From Pseudomonas sp. RC10 (GTDB lineage Bacteria; Pseudomonadota; Gammaproteobacteria; Pseudomonadales; Pseudomonadaceae): a stretch of 64,000 nucleotides of DNA. The stretch spans positions 4,712,001 to 4,776,000 of the forward strand of contig NZ_CP151650.1 in the NCBI RefSeq assembly GCF_038397775.1. Reading direction: 5' to 3'. Numbering within the stretch: position 1 is the first letter of the stretch; each line of letters starts with the position of its first letter. Below the pieces are notes generated by a model, which was not told the origin of the DNA, did not search any database, and saw only the letters and a program-made list of their open reading frames with translations. The translations under genes were made by a program, and so were the position numbers. This document shows positions 1-8,823 of the stretch, piece by piece.

Positions 1-34
1 GCATGACAAGGAGTGTGTGCACGCCCGGGATCTA

Positions 35-126
35 CTGTGGGAGCGAATTTATTCGCGAAAAATGGATCTGGCGATGGAGATGTGTTGGCTGTACCGGCCA
101 TTCGCGAATGAATTCGCTCCCACAGG
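35..126. repeat. REP doublet (REPIN)
   Basis: Two inverted copies of a REP sequence (CTGTGGGAGCGAATTTATTC at 35 and its near reverse complement ending at 126) flank a spacer. The same family recurs at 6249-6333 and 59283-59373, and the spacer is closely similar to that of the 59283 copy. Pseudomonas REPINs are non-autonomous elements mobilised in trans by RAYT transposases; no RAYT gene is in this window. Confidence 0.9.
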
Positions 127-254
127 GGGATTGGGGATTGACGGGAATTGCGTGCCCGCCTGACCCGCGAAGAGCGTTAGCTCCAGCCAGAAAAGCTTTT
201 GATCTTTTTACGCGATGGATCAGGCACCGCAGAACGCGACTTGGGTGCAGGCCG

Positions 255-480
255 AACGCAGGCGACGCGGAGTGGGCCGAGCGGCATGGATGCCGCGAGA
301 GCGCCGCAAGGACATGGATGTCCGTTCGGCGCGAGCCCACGGAGCGTCGCCGGAGCGAGGGAACCCTGACGAAGTCAGGGCCAAACCAGGAGCAGGCGTT
401 TTTGGTTACTTTTGTCGCCCTTACAAAAGTGACCCGCTGTAAGAGCGGAACCGTAATCAGCTGCTACCGAAGAAACGGAT
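255..480. repeat. Long Pseudomonas extragenic repeat, copy A
   Basis: A composite of short palindromes (GCGGCATGGATGCCGC near 273, GGACATGGATGTCC near 310, CCCTGACGAAGTCAGGG at 364-380) is followed by a segment from 374 that recurs almost identically at 25770-25900. Shared landmarks in order are the 21-nt half-palindrome, GCGTTTTTGGTTACTTTT, AAAAGTGACCCGC and a final ACGGATAT. It yields false open frames in all phases. Confidence 0.8.
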
Positions 481-519
481 ATTTACCCGACTAGCAGCAA
501 CACCCTAAACCGGCAAAAA

Positions 520-915
520 TCACCCATTCCCATGCAACTTACTCATCAACTGCGCCTCAGCCTGAGTCAACCCACAGGACTGAGTCAGCTCATCCACACT
601 CGCCCCCATGCTCACCAGACGCGCCGCCTGAGCGAACGACAGCGTCGAAGGATCGCGCTGCTCCAGCGCCGTCACCTTATCCGGCAACGGCGAGACCATA
701 GAGCGCAAATCCTGCAAATCCTCGCCCATCTTCACCGTACCACTCTGGTAATTCTCCAGACGCCGGGCCAATTCACGGATGCGCTGGTCCCGCAGCGAGT
801 CAGCCTCGACCTGCTGCGTGGCCAGCGTGCGCAGGCGTTTGGTGTGGGCCATGAACATCGCAACGGACGCGACCCACAACACCGCCAGAAAAATGACCGC
901 AACCTCAAGAATCAA
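520..915 (-). CDS. DUF2802 membrane-anchored protein, last gene of the chemotaxis operon
   Basis: A 131-aa protein of unknown biochemical role in the DUF2802 family, which commonly ends polar-flagellar chemotaxis operons in Pseudomonas. Residues 1-22 form one hydrophobic segment, residues 25-60 are charged and probably coiled coil, and the C-terminal 40 residues (SFAQAARLVSMGASVDELTQ) look like a small helix-turn-helix-like fold. The start is a TTG directly after the cheW stop codon, with GGAG about 9 nt upstream inside cheW, so translation is probably coupled. A cytoplasmic role at the inner membrane beside the array is inference. Confidence 0.8.
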   Translation of the reverse strand: MILEVAVIFLAVLWVASVAMFMAHTKRLRTLATQQVEADSLRDQRIRELARRLENYQSGTVKMGEDLQDLRSMVSPLPDKVTALEQRDPSTLSFAQAARLVSMGASVDELTQSCGLTQAEAQLMSKLHGNG

Positions 916-1395
916 TCAGATGTTCTCCAGCTCGGACCACTCTTCCTCGGACATCATCTTGTCCAACTCTACGAGGATCAGCAGCTCGCCGTTCTTGTTG
1001 CAAACACCCTGGATGAACTTGGCAGATTCGTCGTTGCCCACGTTCGGCGCCGTTTCGACTTCCGACTGACGCAGGTACACCACTTCCGCCACGCTATCGA
1101 CCAGAATCCCGACCACTTGCTTGTCGGCCTCGATGATCACGATACGCGTGTTATCGCTGACTTCAACCGGCGGCAGACCAAAGCGCTGACGGGTGTCGAT
1201 CACGGTGACGACATTACCGCGCAGGTTGATGATGCCCAGCACGTAGCTCGGCGCACCCGGCACTGGCGCAATCTCGGTGTAGCGCAGCACTTCCTGAACC
1301 TGCATCACGTTGATGCCATACGTTTCGTTGTCCAGGCGGAAGGTGACCCATTGCAGGATCGGATCTTCGGAACCCTGTGCTGACGACTTCTTCAT
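916..1395 (-). CDS. cheW: Chemotaxis coupling protein CheW
   Basis: CheW couples chemoreceptors to the kinase CheA in the polar array. The 159-aa protein is a single CheW domain beginning around residue 14 (LQWVTFRLDNETYGINVMQV), with the conserved INLRGNVVTVIDTRQRFGL core near residues 57-75. Length is normal. It lies between the ParP-like gene and the DUF2802 gene at the distal end of the cheY-to-cheW operon. No unusual residue was noticed. Confidence 0.95.
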   Translation of the reverse strand: MKKSSAQGSEDPILQWVTFRLDNETYGINVMQVQEVLRYTEIAPVPGAPSYVLGIINLRGNVVTVIDTRQRFGLPPVEVSDNTRIVIIEADKQVVGILVDSVAEVVYLRQSEVETAPNVGNDESAKFIQGVCNKNGELLILVELDKMMSEEEWSELENI

Positions 1396-1478
1396 ACCCC
1401 TAACCCCTTGCGTGTTGTGCTCTTCAGGCGACGCACTCGCGCCGCCCTGTGTTTATTGGAAGATGCTTTTCAATACAG

Positions 1479-2432
1479 CTATTTGCGTGCCTGCATCTGC
1501 TTGACCGCGCCACTGGCGATCAACTCGGCGAGCTCGGACACGTCCAGCAGCGCGCACATGTGCTCGATGACTGTCCCGGCCAGCCACGGACGTTGACCCC
1601 GATGGGTGCGCCATTTGATTTCGTCAGGCTCCAGGCGCAGCGAACGGCTGACCTGATGCACCGCCAATCCCCATTCGTACCCTTGAACCGAAATCACGTA
1701 CTGCAAACCCTGGCGGAAATCGTCGCGGTAGCGGTCCGGCATGATCCAGCGCGCCGTATCCAGCACTTTCAGGTTGCCCGCCTGGCTGGGCAGGATGCCG
1801 AGAAACCAGTCCGGCTGCCCGAACAACGGCGTCAGGTCGTGCCCGGCCAACGGATAGATCGACCCCAGGCACACCAGCGGCACCGCCAGCGTCAGGCCCG
1901 CGACGTCGAACAGCAGGCATTCGAACGGCTCGGCAGCCCAGTCCGGACGATCATCGGCGGTCGGCGGAGGCGTCGGCGTGCGCTGCGATGGCAGGTGCAC
2001 TTCGGCGACCGGCTCAACCACCGCCACCGTCGGTTCGACAGTGGGCTCGGAAATAACAGGCACGACCACCGGCACGACCAAGGGCGGTGCGATGACCGGC
2101 GGCAATATCACCGGACGCTCCATCACCCGGGCGGCGATCGGCTCGGCAACCGGGCGCGGCACCGGTTGGGCGTGCGGCGCAGGCTGGGCATGCGACGCAG
2201 GCTGGCTGATCGGCGCCGCAGGACGCACAGGCACCGCCGCCGCGACCGCGACCGCTTCAGCGACCGCCGAACGCATGCGCGCGTCGTGGGCCTGCTCTTC
2301 GAGCACGGCCGCTTGAAATTCATCGATGCCGTCGCCGACGTCCAGCTCTTCGGTGGCGTCCTGCAACAACGCGTCGAGGTAGTTTTGCAGCGCCAGCTGT
2401 GGCCGGGATGCGATGTCCAGAGGGCGGTTCAT
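1479..2432 (-). CDS. parP: CheW-domain protein, ParP-like array localisation factor
   Basis: 317-aa protein with a variable, Pro/Ala/Val-rich N-terminal two thirds and a C-terminal CheW-like domain (from about residue 170, LLFDVAGLTLAVPLVCLGSI). This architecture and its place directly after a ParA-type ATPase match ParP, which in Vibrio links ParC to CheA and keeps polar chemosensory arrays together at cell division. The low-complexity segment (about residues 60-150) is probably a disordered linker. ParP function here is inferred from family knowledge and gene order. Confidence 0.85.
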   Translation of the reverse strand: MNRPLDIASRPQLALQNYLDALLQDATEELDVGDGIDEFQAAVLEEQAHDARMRSAVAEAVAVAAAVPVRPAAPISQPASHAQPAPHAQPVPRPVAEPIAARVMERPVILPPVIAPPLVVPVVVPVISEPTVEPTVAVVEPVAEVHLPSQRTPTPPPTADDRPDWAAEPFECLLFDVAGLTLAVPLVCLGSIYPLAGHDLTPLFGQPDWFLGILPSQAGNLKVLDTARWIMPDRYRDDFRQGLQYVISVQGYEWGLAVHQVSRSLRLEPDEIKWRTHRGQRPWLAGTVIEHMCALLDVSELAELIASGAVKQMQARK

Positions 2433-2546
2433 ACAGGAGCCCGAAAATGAGTGATGCGATTACCGCCTGTCTTTTTTATCGGCTGCACTGCAGGCCGACT
2501 TGAGCGCGCAGGCGCAAGGCGTGTGAATAAACGATCAGCGGACACT

Positions 2547-3335
2547 TCAGGCCACCTGCCCGACAAGCTGTTCGGTGAGCATGTGTTTGAGCAACGTGCG
2601 GTACGCCAGCACGCCCCGGCTCTTGTTGTCGAACTGCGACGGCGTCACCCCGGCCCGGCTGGCATCGCGCAACCGGGTATCGACCGGAATGTAGGCTTTC
2701 CAGACGTGTTCCGGATAACTGTCGCGCAGCAGTTTGAGGGTGCCCATCGACGCCTGGGTGCGACGGTCGAACAGGGTCGGGACGATCGTGTACGGCAGCG
2801 GCACTTTGCGCGAGCGGTTGATCATCGCCAGCGTGTTGACCATGCGCTCCAGGCCCTTGACCGCCAGAAACTCGGTCTGCACCGGGATCGCCAGTTGCTG
2901 ACTCGCGGCCAGCGCATTGACCATCAACACGCCCAGCAACGGCGGGCTGTCGATGATCGCGTAATCGAAATCCTGCCACAGCTGCGCGAGGCTCTTGGCG
3001 ATCACCAGGCCCAGGCCGCTCTGCCCCGGCGATTGGCGCTCAAGGGTGGCGAGCGCAGTGCTCGACGGCAGCAGGGAAATGCGATTGTCGCTGGTGGGCA
3101 GCAGCAGTTGACCGGGAAGGCCTTCCGGCACCGCGCCCTTGTGCAAAAACAGGTCGAAGCAGCTGTGTTCCAGCGCATCGGGGTCGTGACCGAAATAGCT
3201 GGTCATCGAGCCATGAGGGTCCAGGTCGACGACGACCACGCGCTTGCCCGCCTCAGCCAGCAAACCGGCTAAAGCGATGGAGGTGGTGGTCTTCCCGACC
3301 CCGCCTTTCTGATTGGCTACTGCCCAGACTCTCAT
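2547..3335 (-). CDS. ParA-family ATPase, ParC-like polar positioning protein
   Basis: 262-aa MinD/ParA-type ATPase. The deviant Walker A motif KGGVGKTTT is at residues 10-18, followed by VVVVDLDPHGSMT (Walker A'-like Asp region) and IIDSPPLLG (Walker B). Homologues next to ParP place chemotaxis arrays at the flagellated pole (ParC in Vibrio; the name parC is avoided because it also denotes topoisomerase IV). It is not a plasmid or chromosome partition gene: no parB or parS is nearby, and it lies between motD and the ParP-like gene. Confidence 0.9.
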   Translation of the reverse strand: MRVWAVANQKGGVGKTTTSIALAGLLAEAGKRVVVVDLDPHGSMTSYFGHDPDALEHSCFDLFLHKGAVPEGLPGQLLLPTSDNRISLLPSSTALATLERQSPGQSGLGLVIAKSLAQLWQDFDYAIIDSPPLLGVLMVNALAASQQLAIPVQTEFLAVKGLERMVNTLAMINRSRKVPLPYTIVPTLFDRRTQASMGTLKLLRDSYPEHVWKAYIPVDTRLRDASRAGVTPSQFDNKSRGVLAYRTLLKHMLTEQLVGQVA

Positions 3336-3380
3336 ATGTTCGCGTTCCCCCCAGCCATCACAACCATGACCGAGACCGAT

Positions 3381-4265
3381 TCAAGGGGCAGGTGACGAAG
3401 ATTTGACGCCTTGCGGCGGCTTGGCGGGTGTCGGTGCAGTTTGTGTGCCAGCACGACGCAGCGCCGCATCGGGTTTCGCATTGGCGGCGGTGCCGGAGCC
3501 GGTCAGGCTGCGACGCACGTCCAGATTGCGCGAGATCACCAGCACCACACGGCGGTTGCGGGCACGTCCATCGGCGGTGGCGTTGGAGGTCAGCGGCTGG
3601 AATTCGCCGTAACCCACCGAGGCCATACGCACCGGGTTGATCCCGTCCATGGCCAGCATGCGCACGATGCTCGACGCCCGCGCCGACGACAGCTCCCAAT
3701 TGCTCGGGTACTGCGACGAGTTGATGGGCTGATTGTCGGTGAAGCCCTCGACGTGGATCGGGTTGTCGAACGGCTTGATGATTTTGGCCACTTTGTCGAT
3801 CAGGTCGAAGGCCTGATTGCTGGGCAAGGCGTCACCGCTGCCGAACAGCAGGCTGGAATTGAGTTCGATCTCGATCCACAGCTCGTTGCCGCGCACGGTC
3901 ATCTGATTGGAGGCGATCAAATCACCGAACGCCGCGTTAACGTCGTCGGCAATCGACTTCAGCGGGTCCTGGGCGCCCTGCCCCAGCGCCGCGTCGGTCT
4001 GCTCGCTGTCTTGAACCAGCGGGTCGGCCGGGCGCACGGTCTGGGGTTTCTGCTCGCCAATGGGGATCGGCTTGACGCTGCGCTCGGCTTCGTTGAACAC
4101 CCCGACCAGCGCTTCGGACAGCACTTTGTACTTGCCCTCGTTCAGCGACGAGATCGAGTACATGACCACGAAAAACGCGAACAGCAAGGTGATGAAGTCC
4201 GCGTAGGACACCAGCCAGCGTTCGTGGTTTTCGTGCTCTTCGTGGTGGCGACGTCGACGGGCCAT
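3381..4265 (-). CDS. motD: Flagellar stator protein MotD
   Basis: 294-aa MotB-family stator subunit that pairs with MotC to form a proton-driven stator. An Arg/His-rich cytoplasmic N terminus precedes one membrane helix, with the expected proton-binding Asp at residue 23 (SYADFITLLF). The C-terminal OmpA-like peptidoglycan-binding domain carries VEGFTDNQPI, ELSSARASS and VGYGEFQP. The last 50 residues are Ala/Pro-rich. It starts 7 nt after motC. P. aeruginosa carries MotCD in addition to MotAB, with MotCD important for swarming; motAB is not in this window. Confidence 0.95.
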   Translation of the reverse strand: MARRRRHHEEHENHERWLVSYADFITLLFAFFVVMYSISSLNEGKYKVLSEALVGVFNEAERSVKPIPIGEQKPQTVRPADPLVQDSEQTDAALGQGAQDPLKSIADDVNAAFGDLIASNQMTVRGNELWIEIELNSSLLFGSGDALPSNQAFDLIDKVAKIIKPFDNPIHVEGFTDNQPINSSQYPSNWELSSARASSIVRMLAMDGINPVRMASVGYGEFQPLTSNATADGRARNRRVVLVISRNLDVRRSLTGSGTAANAKPDAALRRAGTQTAPTPAKPPQGVKSSSPAP

Positions 4266-4272
4266 CAGTCCA

Positions 4273-5013
4273 TCACTCCATGAAGCCTTGCAGCTTCAAT
4301 TCAATCGAGCGCGGGTTCTCGCCTTCGGCAATCGACAGCAGGCCTTCGAGCAGCATTTCGCGGTAACGAGACTGACGAATCGCCACGGCCTTGAGCTTGT
4401 TCGCCACCGGCAAAAGAATCAGGTTGGCCGACGCCACGCCATAAATGGTCGCGACGAAGGCCACGGCAATGCCGCTGCCCAACTGGTTCGGATCGGCCAG
4501 GTTGCCCATCACATGGATCAGGCCCATGACCGCACCAATGATGCCCACGGTCGGCGCGTAGCCGCCCATGCTTTCAAAGACTTTGGCGGCCTGAATGTCG
4601 CGGCTTTCCTGGGTCAGAAAGTCCACTTCCAGAATGCTGCGGATGGCTTCGGGTTCGACCCCGTCCACCAGCAATTGCAGGCCCTTGCGTGAATAGGCAT
4701 CCGGCTCGGTGTCGGCCACGGTTTCCAGCCCCAGCAGGCCTTCCTTGCGTGCGGTCAGGCTCCAGGACACGACGCGGTCGATGCCCCCGGCAAGGTCGAT
4801 GCGCGGCGGAAACAGAATCCAGATGAAGATCTGAATCGCCCGTTTGAAGGCGCTCATCGGCGTCTGCAACAGGCACGCCGCCAATGTGCCGCCGAGGACG
4901 ATCAGCGCCGCCGGGCCATTGAGCAAGGCGCCGAGATGACCGCCTTCGAGGAAGTTACCGCCAATGATCGCGACGAACGCCAGAATGATCCCTATGAGCG
5001 TCAAGACATCCAT
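4273..5013 (-). CDS. motC: Flagellar stator protein MotC
   Basis: 246-aa MotA/TolQ/ExbB-type integral membrane protein with four predicted membrane helices (two near the N terminus, two around residues 145-205) and a cytoplasmic loop that would contact FliG. It opens with a hydrophobic [20 protein letters not shown] segment typical of MotA/MotC. Its ATG overlaps the cheB stop in a TGATG arrangement, and motD follows directly, as in other pseudomonads. Confidence 0.95.
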   Translation of the reverse strand: MDVLTLIGIILAFVAIIGGNFLEGGHLGALLNGPAALIVLGGTLAACLLQTPMSAFKRAIQIFIWILFPPRIDLAGGIDRVVSWSLTARKEGLLGLETVADTEPDAYSRKGLQLLVDGVEPEAIRSILEVDFLTQESRDIQAAKVFESMGGYAPTVGIIGAVMGLIHVMGNLADPNQLGSGIAVAFVATIYGVASANLILLPVANKLKAVAIRQSRYREMLLEGLLSIAEGENPRSIELKLQGFME

Positions 5014-6161
5014 CAGAGACAGGCCTCGACCAGGTGACGCCCGATGTCATCCAGGCTGTAGACCGCGTCGGCGAGATCGGCTTTGACGATGGCCATCGGC
5101 ATGCCGTAGATCACGCAGCTGGCTTCGTCCTGGGCCCAGATGTGGCTGCCGCCCTGCTTGAGCAGACGCGCACCTTCACGGCCATCGGCGCCCATGCCGG
5201 TCAGCACCACCGCCAGCACTTTGTCGCCGTAGGATTTGGCCGCCGAGCCGAAGGTGATGTCGACGCACGGCTTGTAATTCAGACGCTCGTCGCCCGGCAG
5301 GATTTTCACCGCGCCACGGCCATCGACCATCATCTGCTTGCCGCCAGGGGCCAGCAGCGCCAGACCCGGACGCAGGATGTCGCCGTCCTCGGCTTCCTTG
5401 ACGCTGATGCGGCACAGCTTGTCCAGCCGCTCGGCGAAGGCTTTGGTGAAGGCCGCAGGCATGTGCTGGATCAGCACGATGGGGGCCGGAAAATTCGCGG
5501 GCAATTGCGTCAGCACACGTTGCAGTGCCACAGGTCCGCCGGTGGACGTGCCGATGGCGACCAGTTTGTAGGCCTTGCGCTTGGGCGCGGGCGACGTCGG
5601 CGCATGGGCCGCCGGAGCACGGGTCGGTGCGGGGGCTGGCGCAGGTCGGGTCGTCGCACCGGGCGTCGGGGCCGGACTGCGCAGCGAACCGGTGGACGGC
5701 GCTGGCGCAGTCGGGGCAGGCGACGGCGCAACGGGCGCACTGCTGTAACCGCTAAAACGACGGTTGCTGCGGGAAATGGTATGCACCTTTTCGCACAGCA
5801 TTTGTTTGACCTTCTCGGGATTGCGCGAGATGTCTTCAAAATTCTTGGGCAGGTAATCGACCGCACCGGCATCCAGCGCATCCAGGGTCACCCGGGCGCC
5901 TTCGTGGGTCAGCGAGGAGAACATCAACACCGGAGTCGGGCAACGCTGCATGATGTGACGAACTGCGGTAATGCCATCCATCATCGGCATTTCGTAGTCC
6001 ATGGTGATCACATCGGGCTTCAGGGCCAGGGCCTGCTCGATCGCTTCCTTGCCGTTGGTGGCGGTGCCGACCACTTGAATCGTTGTGTCAGAGGAAAGAA
6101 TTTCCGAGACGCGCCGGCGGAAAAAGCCGGAATCGTCTACCACCAGAACCTTGACTGCCAT
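5013..6161 (-). CDS. cheB: Chemotaxis response regulator protein-glutamate methylesterase CheB
   Basis: 382-aa two-domain enzyme that removes methyl groups from receptor glutamates. The receiver domain has phospho-acceptor Asp55 (VITMDYEMP). The C-terminal methylesterase carries the triad Ser206 (GTSTGG), His233 (IQHMP) and Asp326 (TGMGADG). The linker, about residues 141-195, is almost wholly Pro/Ala/Thr. The ATG at 6161 is preferred to an in-frame GTG six bases upstream because GGAG sits correctly for the ATG. It overlaps motC by one base. Confidence 0.95.
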   Translation of the reverse strand: MAVKVLVVDDSGFFRRRVSEILSSDTTIQVVGTATNGKEAIEQALALKPDVITMDYEMPMMDGITAVRHIMQRCPTPVLMFSSLTHEGARVTLDALDAGAVDYLPKNFEDISRNPEKVKQMLCEKVHTISRSNRRFSGYSSAPVAPSPAPTAPAPSTGSLRSPAPTPGATTRPAPAPAPTRAPAAHAPTSPAPKRKAYKLVAIGTSTGGPVALQRVLTQLPANFPAPIVLIQHMPAAFTKAFAERLDKLCRISVKEAEDGDILRPGLALLAPGGKQMMVDGRGAVKILPGDERLNYKPCVDITFGSAAKSYGDKVLAVVLTGMGADGREGARLLKQGGSHIWAQDEASCVIYGMPMAIVKADLADAVYSLDDIGRHLVEACL

Positions 6162-6248
6162 AAACACTCCGTAGGGCCTGTCCCCTCAGGGGCCATCCCG
6201 TTTCATCAACCTCTGATCCACCCGTATTACAGGGATGGATAAGGAACC

Positions 6249-6333
6249 AGTGGGAGCGAACGTATTCGCGAAGCGGCGGGACAGACGCTACAGAGGTGTC
6301 GCCTGACCGATTTTCGCGAATGAATTCGCCCAC
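6249..6333. repeat. REP doublet (REPIN) between cheA and cheB
   Basis: Inverted pair of the same REP family as 35-126: AGTGGGAGCGAACGTATTCG at the left and TTCGCGAATGAATTCGCCCA at the right. It lies in the only sizeable gap of the che-mot operon and could form a long hairpin in the cheA-cheB transcript. Confidence 0.85.
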
Positions 6334-6357
6334 ACGAGGTTCACTGCATACCGGGCA

Positions 6358-8694
6358 TCAAATACGCCGCGCGGCGTACCGCTTGAGCATGCTCGGCACA
6401 TCGAGAATCAGCGCGATGCGGCCGTCACCGGTGATGGTGGCGCCCGACATGCCTGGCGTGCCTTGCAACATCTTGCCCAGCGGTTTGATCACGACTTCTT
6501 CCTGACCCACCAGTTGATCGACCACGAAGCCGATGCGTTGGGTGCCGACGGAAAGGATCACCACGTGACCTTCGCGTTGCTCCTCATGCGCGGCCGAGCT
6601 GACCAGCCAGCGCTTGAGGTAGAACAGCGGCAGCGCCTTGTCACGCACGATCACCACTTCCTGACCGTCGACCACGTTGGTGGTCGAGAGGTCCAGGTGG
6701 AAGATTTCGTTGACGTTGACCAGCGGGAACGCGAACGCCTGGTTGCCCAGCATCACCATCAGGGTCGGCATGATCGCCAAGGTCAACGGGACCTTGATGA
6801 CGATCTTCGAGCCCTGGCCCTTGGTCGAGTAGATATTGATGGTGCCGTTGAGCTGGGCGATCTTGGTTTTCACCACGTCCATGCCCACGCCACGGCCCGA
6901 CACGTCGGAAATCTCGGTCTTGGTCGAGAAGCCCGGCGCGAAGATCAGGTTGTAGCAGTCGGTGTCGCTCAGGCGATCCGCGGCATCCTTGTCCATCACC
7001 CCACGCTTGACCGCGATGGCGCGTAGCACCGCCGGGTCCATGCCCTTGCCGTCATCGGAAATCGACAACAGGATGTGGTCACCTTCCTGTTCCGCCGAGA
7101 GCACCACGCGACCGCCACGGGCCTTGCCCGATGCTTCGCGCTCTTCCGGCGATTCGATACCGTGGTCAACCGCGTTGCGCACCAAGTGGACCAGCGGGTC
7201 GGCCAAGGCCTCGACCAGGTTCTTGTCCAGGTCGGTTTCTTCACCCACCAGTTCAAGGTTGATTTCTTTCTTGAGCTGACGGGCCAGATCGCGAACCAGT
7301 CGCGGGAAGCGACCGAAGACTTTCTTGATCGGCTGCATCCGCGTCTTCATGACGGCGGTTTGCAGGTCAGCGGTGACCACGTCCAGGTTGGACACGGCCT
7401 TGGACATGGCTTCATCGCCGCTGTTGAGGCCCAGGCGCACCAGACGGTTACGCACCAGCACCAACTCGCCGACCATGTTCATGATTTCGTCCAGCCGCGC
7501 GGTGTCGACGCGCACGGTGGTTTCGGCTTCGGTCGGGGCCTTGTCGGCGGCTGCCGGTGCAGGTGCCCGGGCCGGTGCCGGTGCTGTCGGGGCCGGTGAT
7601 GCCGCTGCAGGGGCTGGCGCAGCGGCCGCTTTTGCAGGCGCAGGTGCCGCAGCCGGAGCAGGCGCGGCCGCCGGTTTGGCTGGCTCGGCTTTGGGGGCCT
7701 CGGCCTTGGCCGGTTCGGCTTTTTTCACGGGTGCCGTGGCAACGGGCGCGCTCGCGGCAACATCCGCCGAGAAGGTGCCCTTGCCATGCAATTGGTCGAG
7801 CAGCGCTTCGAATTCGTGATCGGTGATTTCATCCGACGCCGGGGCGCCGGACTCGGCAGCGGCAGGCGCGGCCGCCACTGGAGCAGGGGCAACGGCTGTC
7901 GCTGTGTCGGCGGAAAACGAGCCTTTGCCGTGCAGTTGATCAAGCAACGCTTCGAATTCGTCGTCGGTGATTTCATCGCCGGCAGGCGCGGCAGCCGGCG
8001 CAGCAGACGCAGCCGATGCGGCAGCAGGTGCCACGGCATCGACCGCGAACTGGCCTTTGCCATGCAGTTGATCCAGCAGGGATTCAAACTCGGCGTCGGT
8101 GATTTCGTCGCTGGCGGCTTCCGTTGCAGGCGCAGCGGGTGCAGGTGCCGGTGGCGCAGACACGGCTGCGCTCGCCGCTTCCGCCTTCACGGCATTCAGC
8201 GAGTCCAGCAGTTGTTCGAATTCGTGATCGGTGATGTCTTCGGAAGGCGCTTCGGCCACCTCTTCAACCACCGGCGCAGGGGCAGCGGCGATTTCGTCGG
8301 CAGACGCAGGCTCGGCCAGACGCGACAGCGCGGCGAGCAGCTCTGGCGTGGCCGGGGTCACGTCCGAACGCTCACGGACCTGGCCGAACATGCTGTTGAC
8401 GGTGTCCAGTGCTTCGAGCACGACATCCATGAGTTCCGCGTCGACCCGGCGCTCACCTTTGCGCAGGATGTCGAACACGTTTTCGGCGATGTGGCAGCAT
8501 TCGACCAGCTCATTGAGCTGGAGGAAGCCTGCGCCCCCTTTTACAGTGTGAAAACCGCGAAAAATTGCATTGAGCAGGTCCGCATCGTCCGGTCGGCTTT
8601 CCAGCTCGACCAACTGTTCGGACAACTGCTCCAGAATCTCGCCGGCCTCTACCAGAAAATCCTGAAGGATCTCTTCATCGGCGCCGAAGCTCAT
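6358..8694 (-). CDS. cheA: Chemotaxis sensor histidine kinase CheA with repeated linker motifs
   Basis: 778-aa kinase. The N-terminal Hpt domain carries phospho-acceptor His49 (GFHTVKGGAGF). Residues 130-390 form a very long Ala/Pro-rich linker with four copies of a short acidic motif, D/E-I-T-D-x-E-F-E-x-L-L-D-x-L, at about 152, 196, 240 and 288; the last three continue into QLHGKG. Dimerisation, HATPase (HLVRNAVDHGIE, DDGKGMD, GRGVGMDVV) and CheW-like domains follow. The ATG has AGGAG eight bases upstream. It phosphorylates CheY and CheB from receptor input. No ordinary P2 domain was recognised; the repeats occupy that place. Confidence 0.95.
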   Translation of the reverse strand: MSFGADEEILQDFLVEAGEILEQLSEQLVELESRPDDADLLNAIFRGFHTVKGGAGFLQLNELVECCHIAENVFDILRKGERRVDAELMDVVLEALDTVNSMFGQVRERSDVTPATPELLAALSRLAEPASADEIAAAPAPVVEEVAEAPSEDITDHEFEQLLDSLNAVKAEAASAAVSAPPAPAPAAPATEAASDEITDAEFESLLDQLHGKGQFAVDAVAPAAASAASAAPAAAPAGDEITDDEFEALLDQLHGKGSFSADTATAVAPAPVAAAPAAAESGAPASDEITDHEFEALLDQLHGKGTFSADVAASAPVATAPVKKAEPAKAEAPKAEPAKPAAAPAPAAAPAPAKAAAAPAPAAASPAPTAPAPARAPAPAAADKAPTEAETTVRVDTARLDEIMNMVGELVLVRNRLVRLGLNSGDEAMSKAVSNLDVVTADLQTAVMKTRMQPIKKVFGRFPRLVRDLARQLKKEINLELVGEETDLDKNLVEALADPLVHLVRNAVDHGIESPEEREASGKARGGRVVLSAEQEGDHILLSISDDGKGMDPAVLRAIAVKRGVMDKDAADRLSDTDCYNLIFAPGFSTKTEISDVSGRGVGMDVVKTKIAQLNGTINIYSTKGQGSKIVIKVPLTLAIMPTLMVMLGNQAFAFPLVNVNEIFHLDLSTTNVVDGQEVVIVRDKALPLFYLKRWLVSSAAHEEQREGHVVILSVGTQRIGFVVDQLVGQEEVVIKPLGKMLQGTPGMSGATITGDGRIALILDVPSMLKRYAARRI

Positions 8695-8823
8695 TGGGGG
8701 TGCTCCTAAAATTAACCGTCAACCGATCCAGGAGCTGCGTCGATGGCCTGCGCGCATTGCCTTCGTCGAGACATTGGCGCGCAAGCCCACAGCCACTTTC
8801 ACATAGAACCCTGGCTCTGGATT

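Larger units (their letters stand above)
1..519. other. Intergenic region filled with repeats
   Basis: No gene is supported here. The open frames lie over repetitive DNA: a REP doublet at 35-126 and a longer Pseudomonas extragenic repeat at about 255-480. The reading frames crossing it have no recognisable domain. The region lies downstream of the last gene of the chemotaxis operon, where such repeats usually sit. Confidence 0.75.

Noticed and set aside
3..494. Open frames of 163, 102 and 75 aa at the left end
   Set aside because: They lie wholly in REP and long extragenic repeat DNA, show no domain, and the same repeat at 25735 is also non-coding.
2547..3335. Chromosome or plasmid partition ParA
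   Set aside because: No parB or parS nearby and the gene sits between motD and a ParP-like gene, so an array-positioning ATPase is the better reading.
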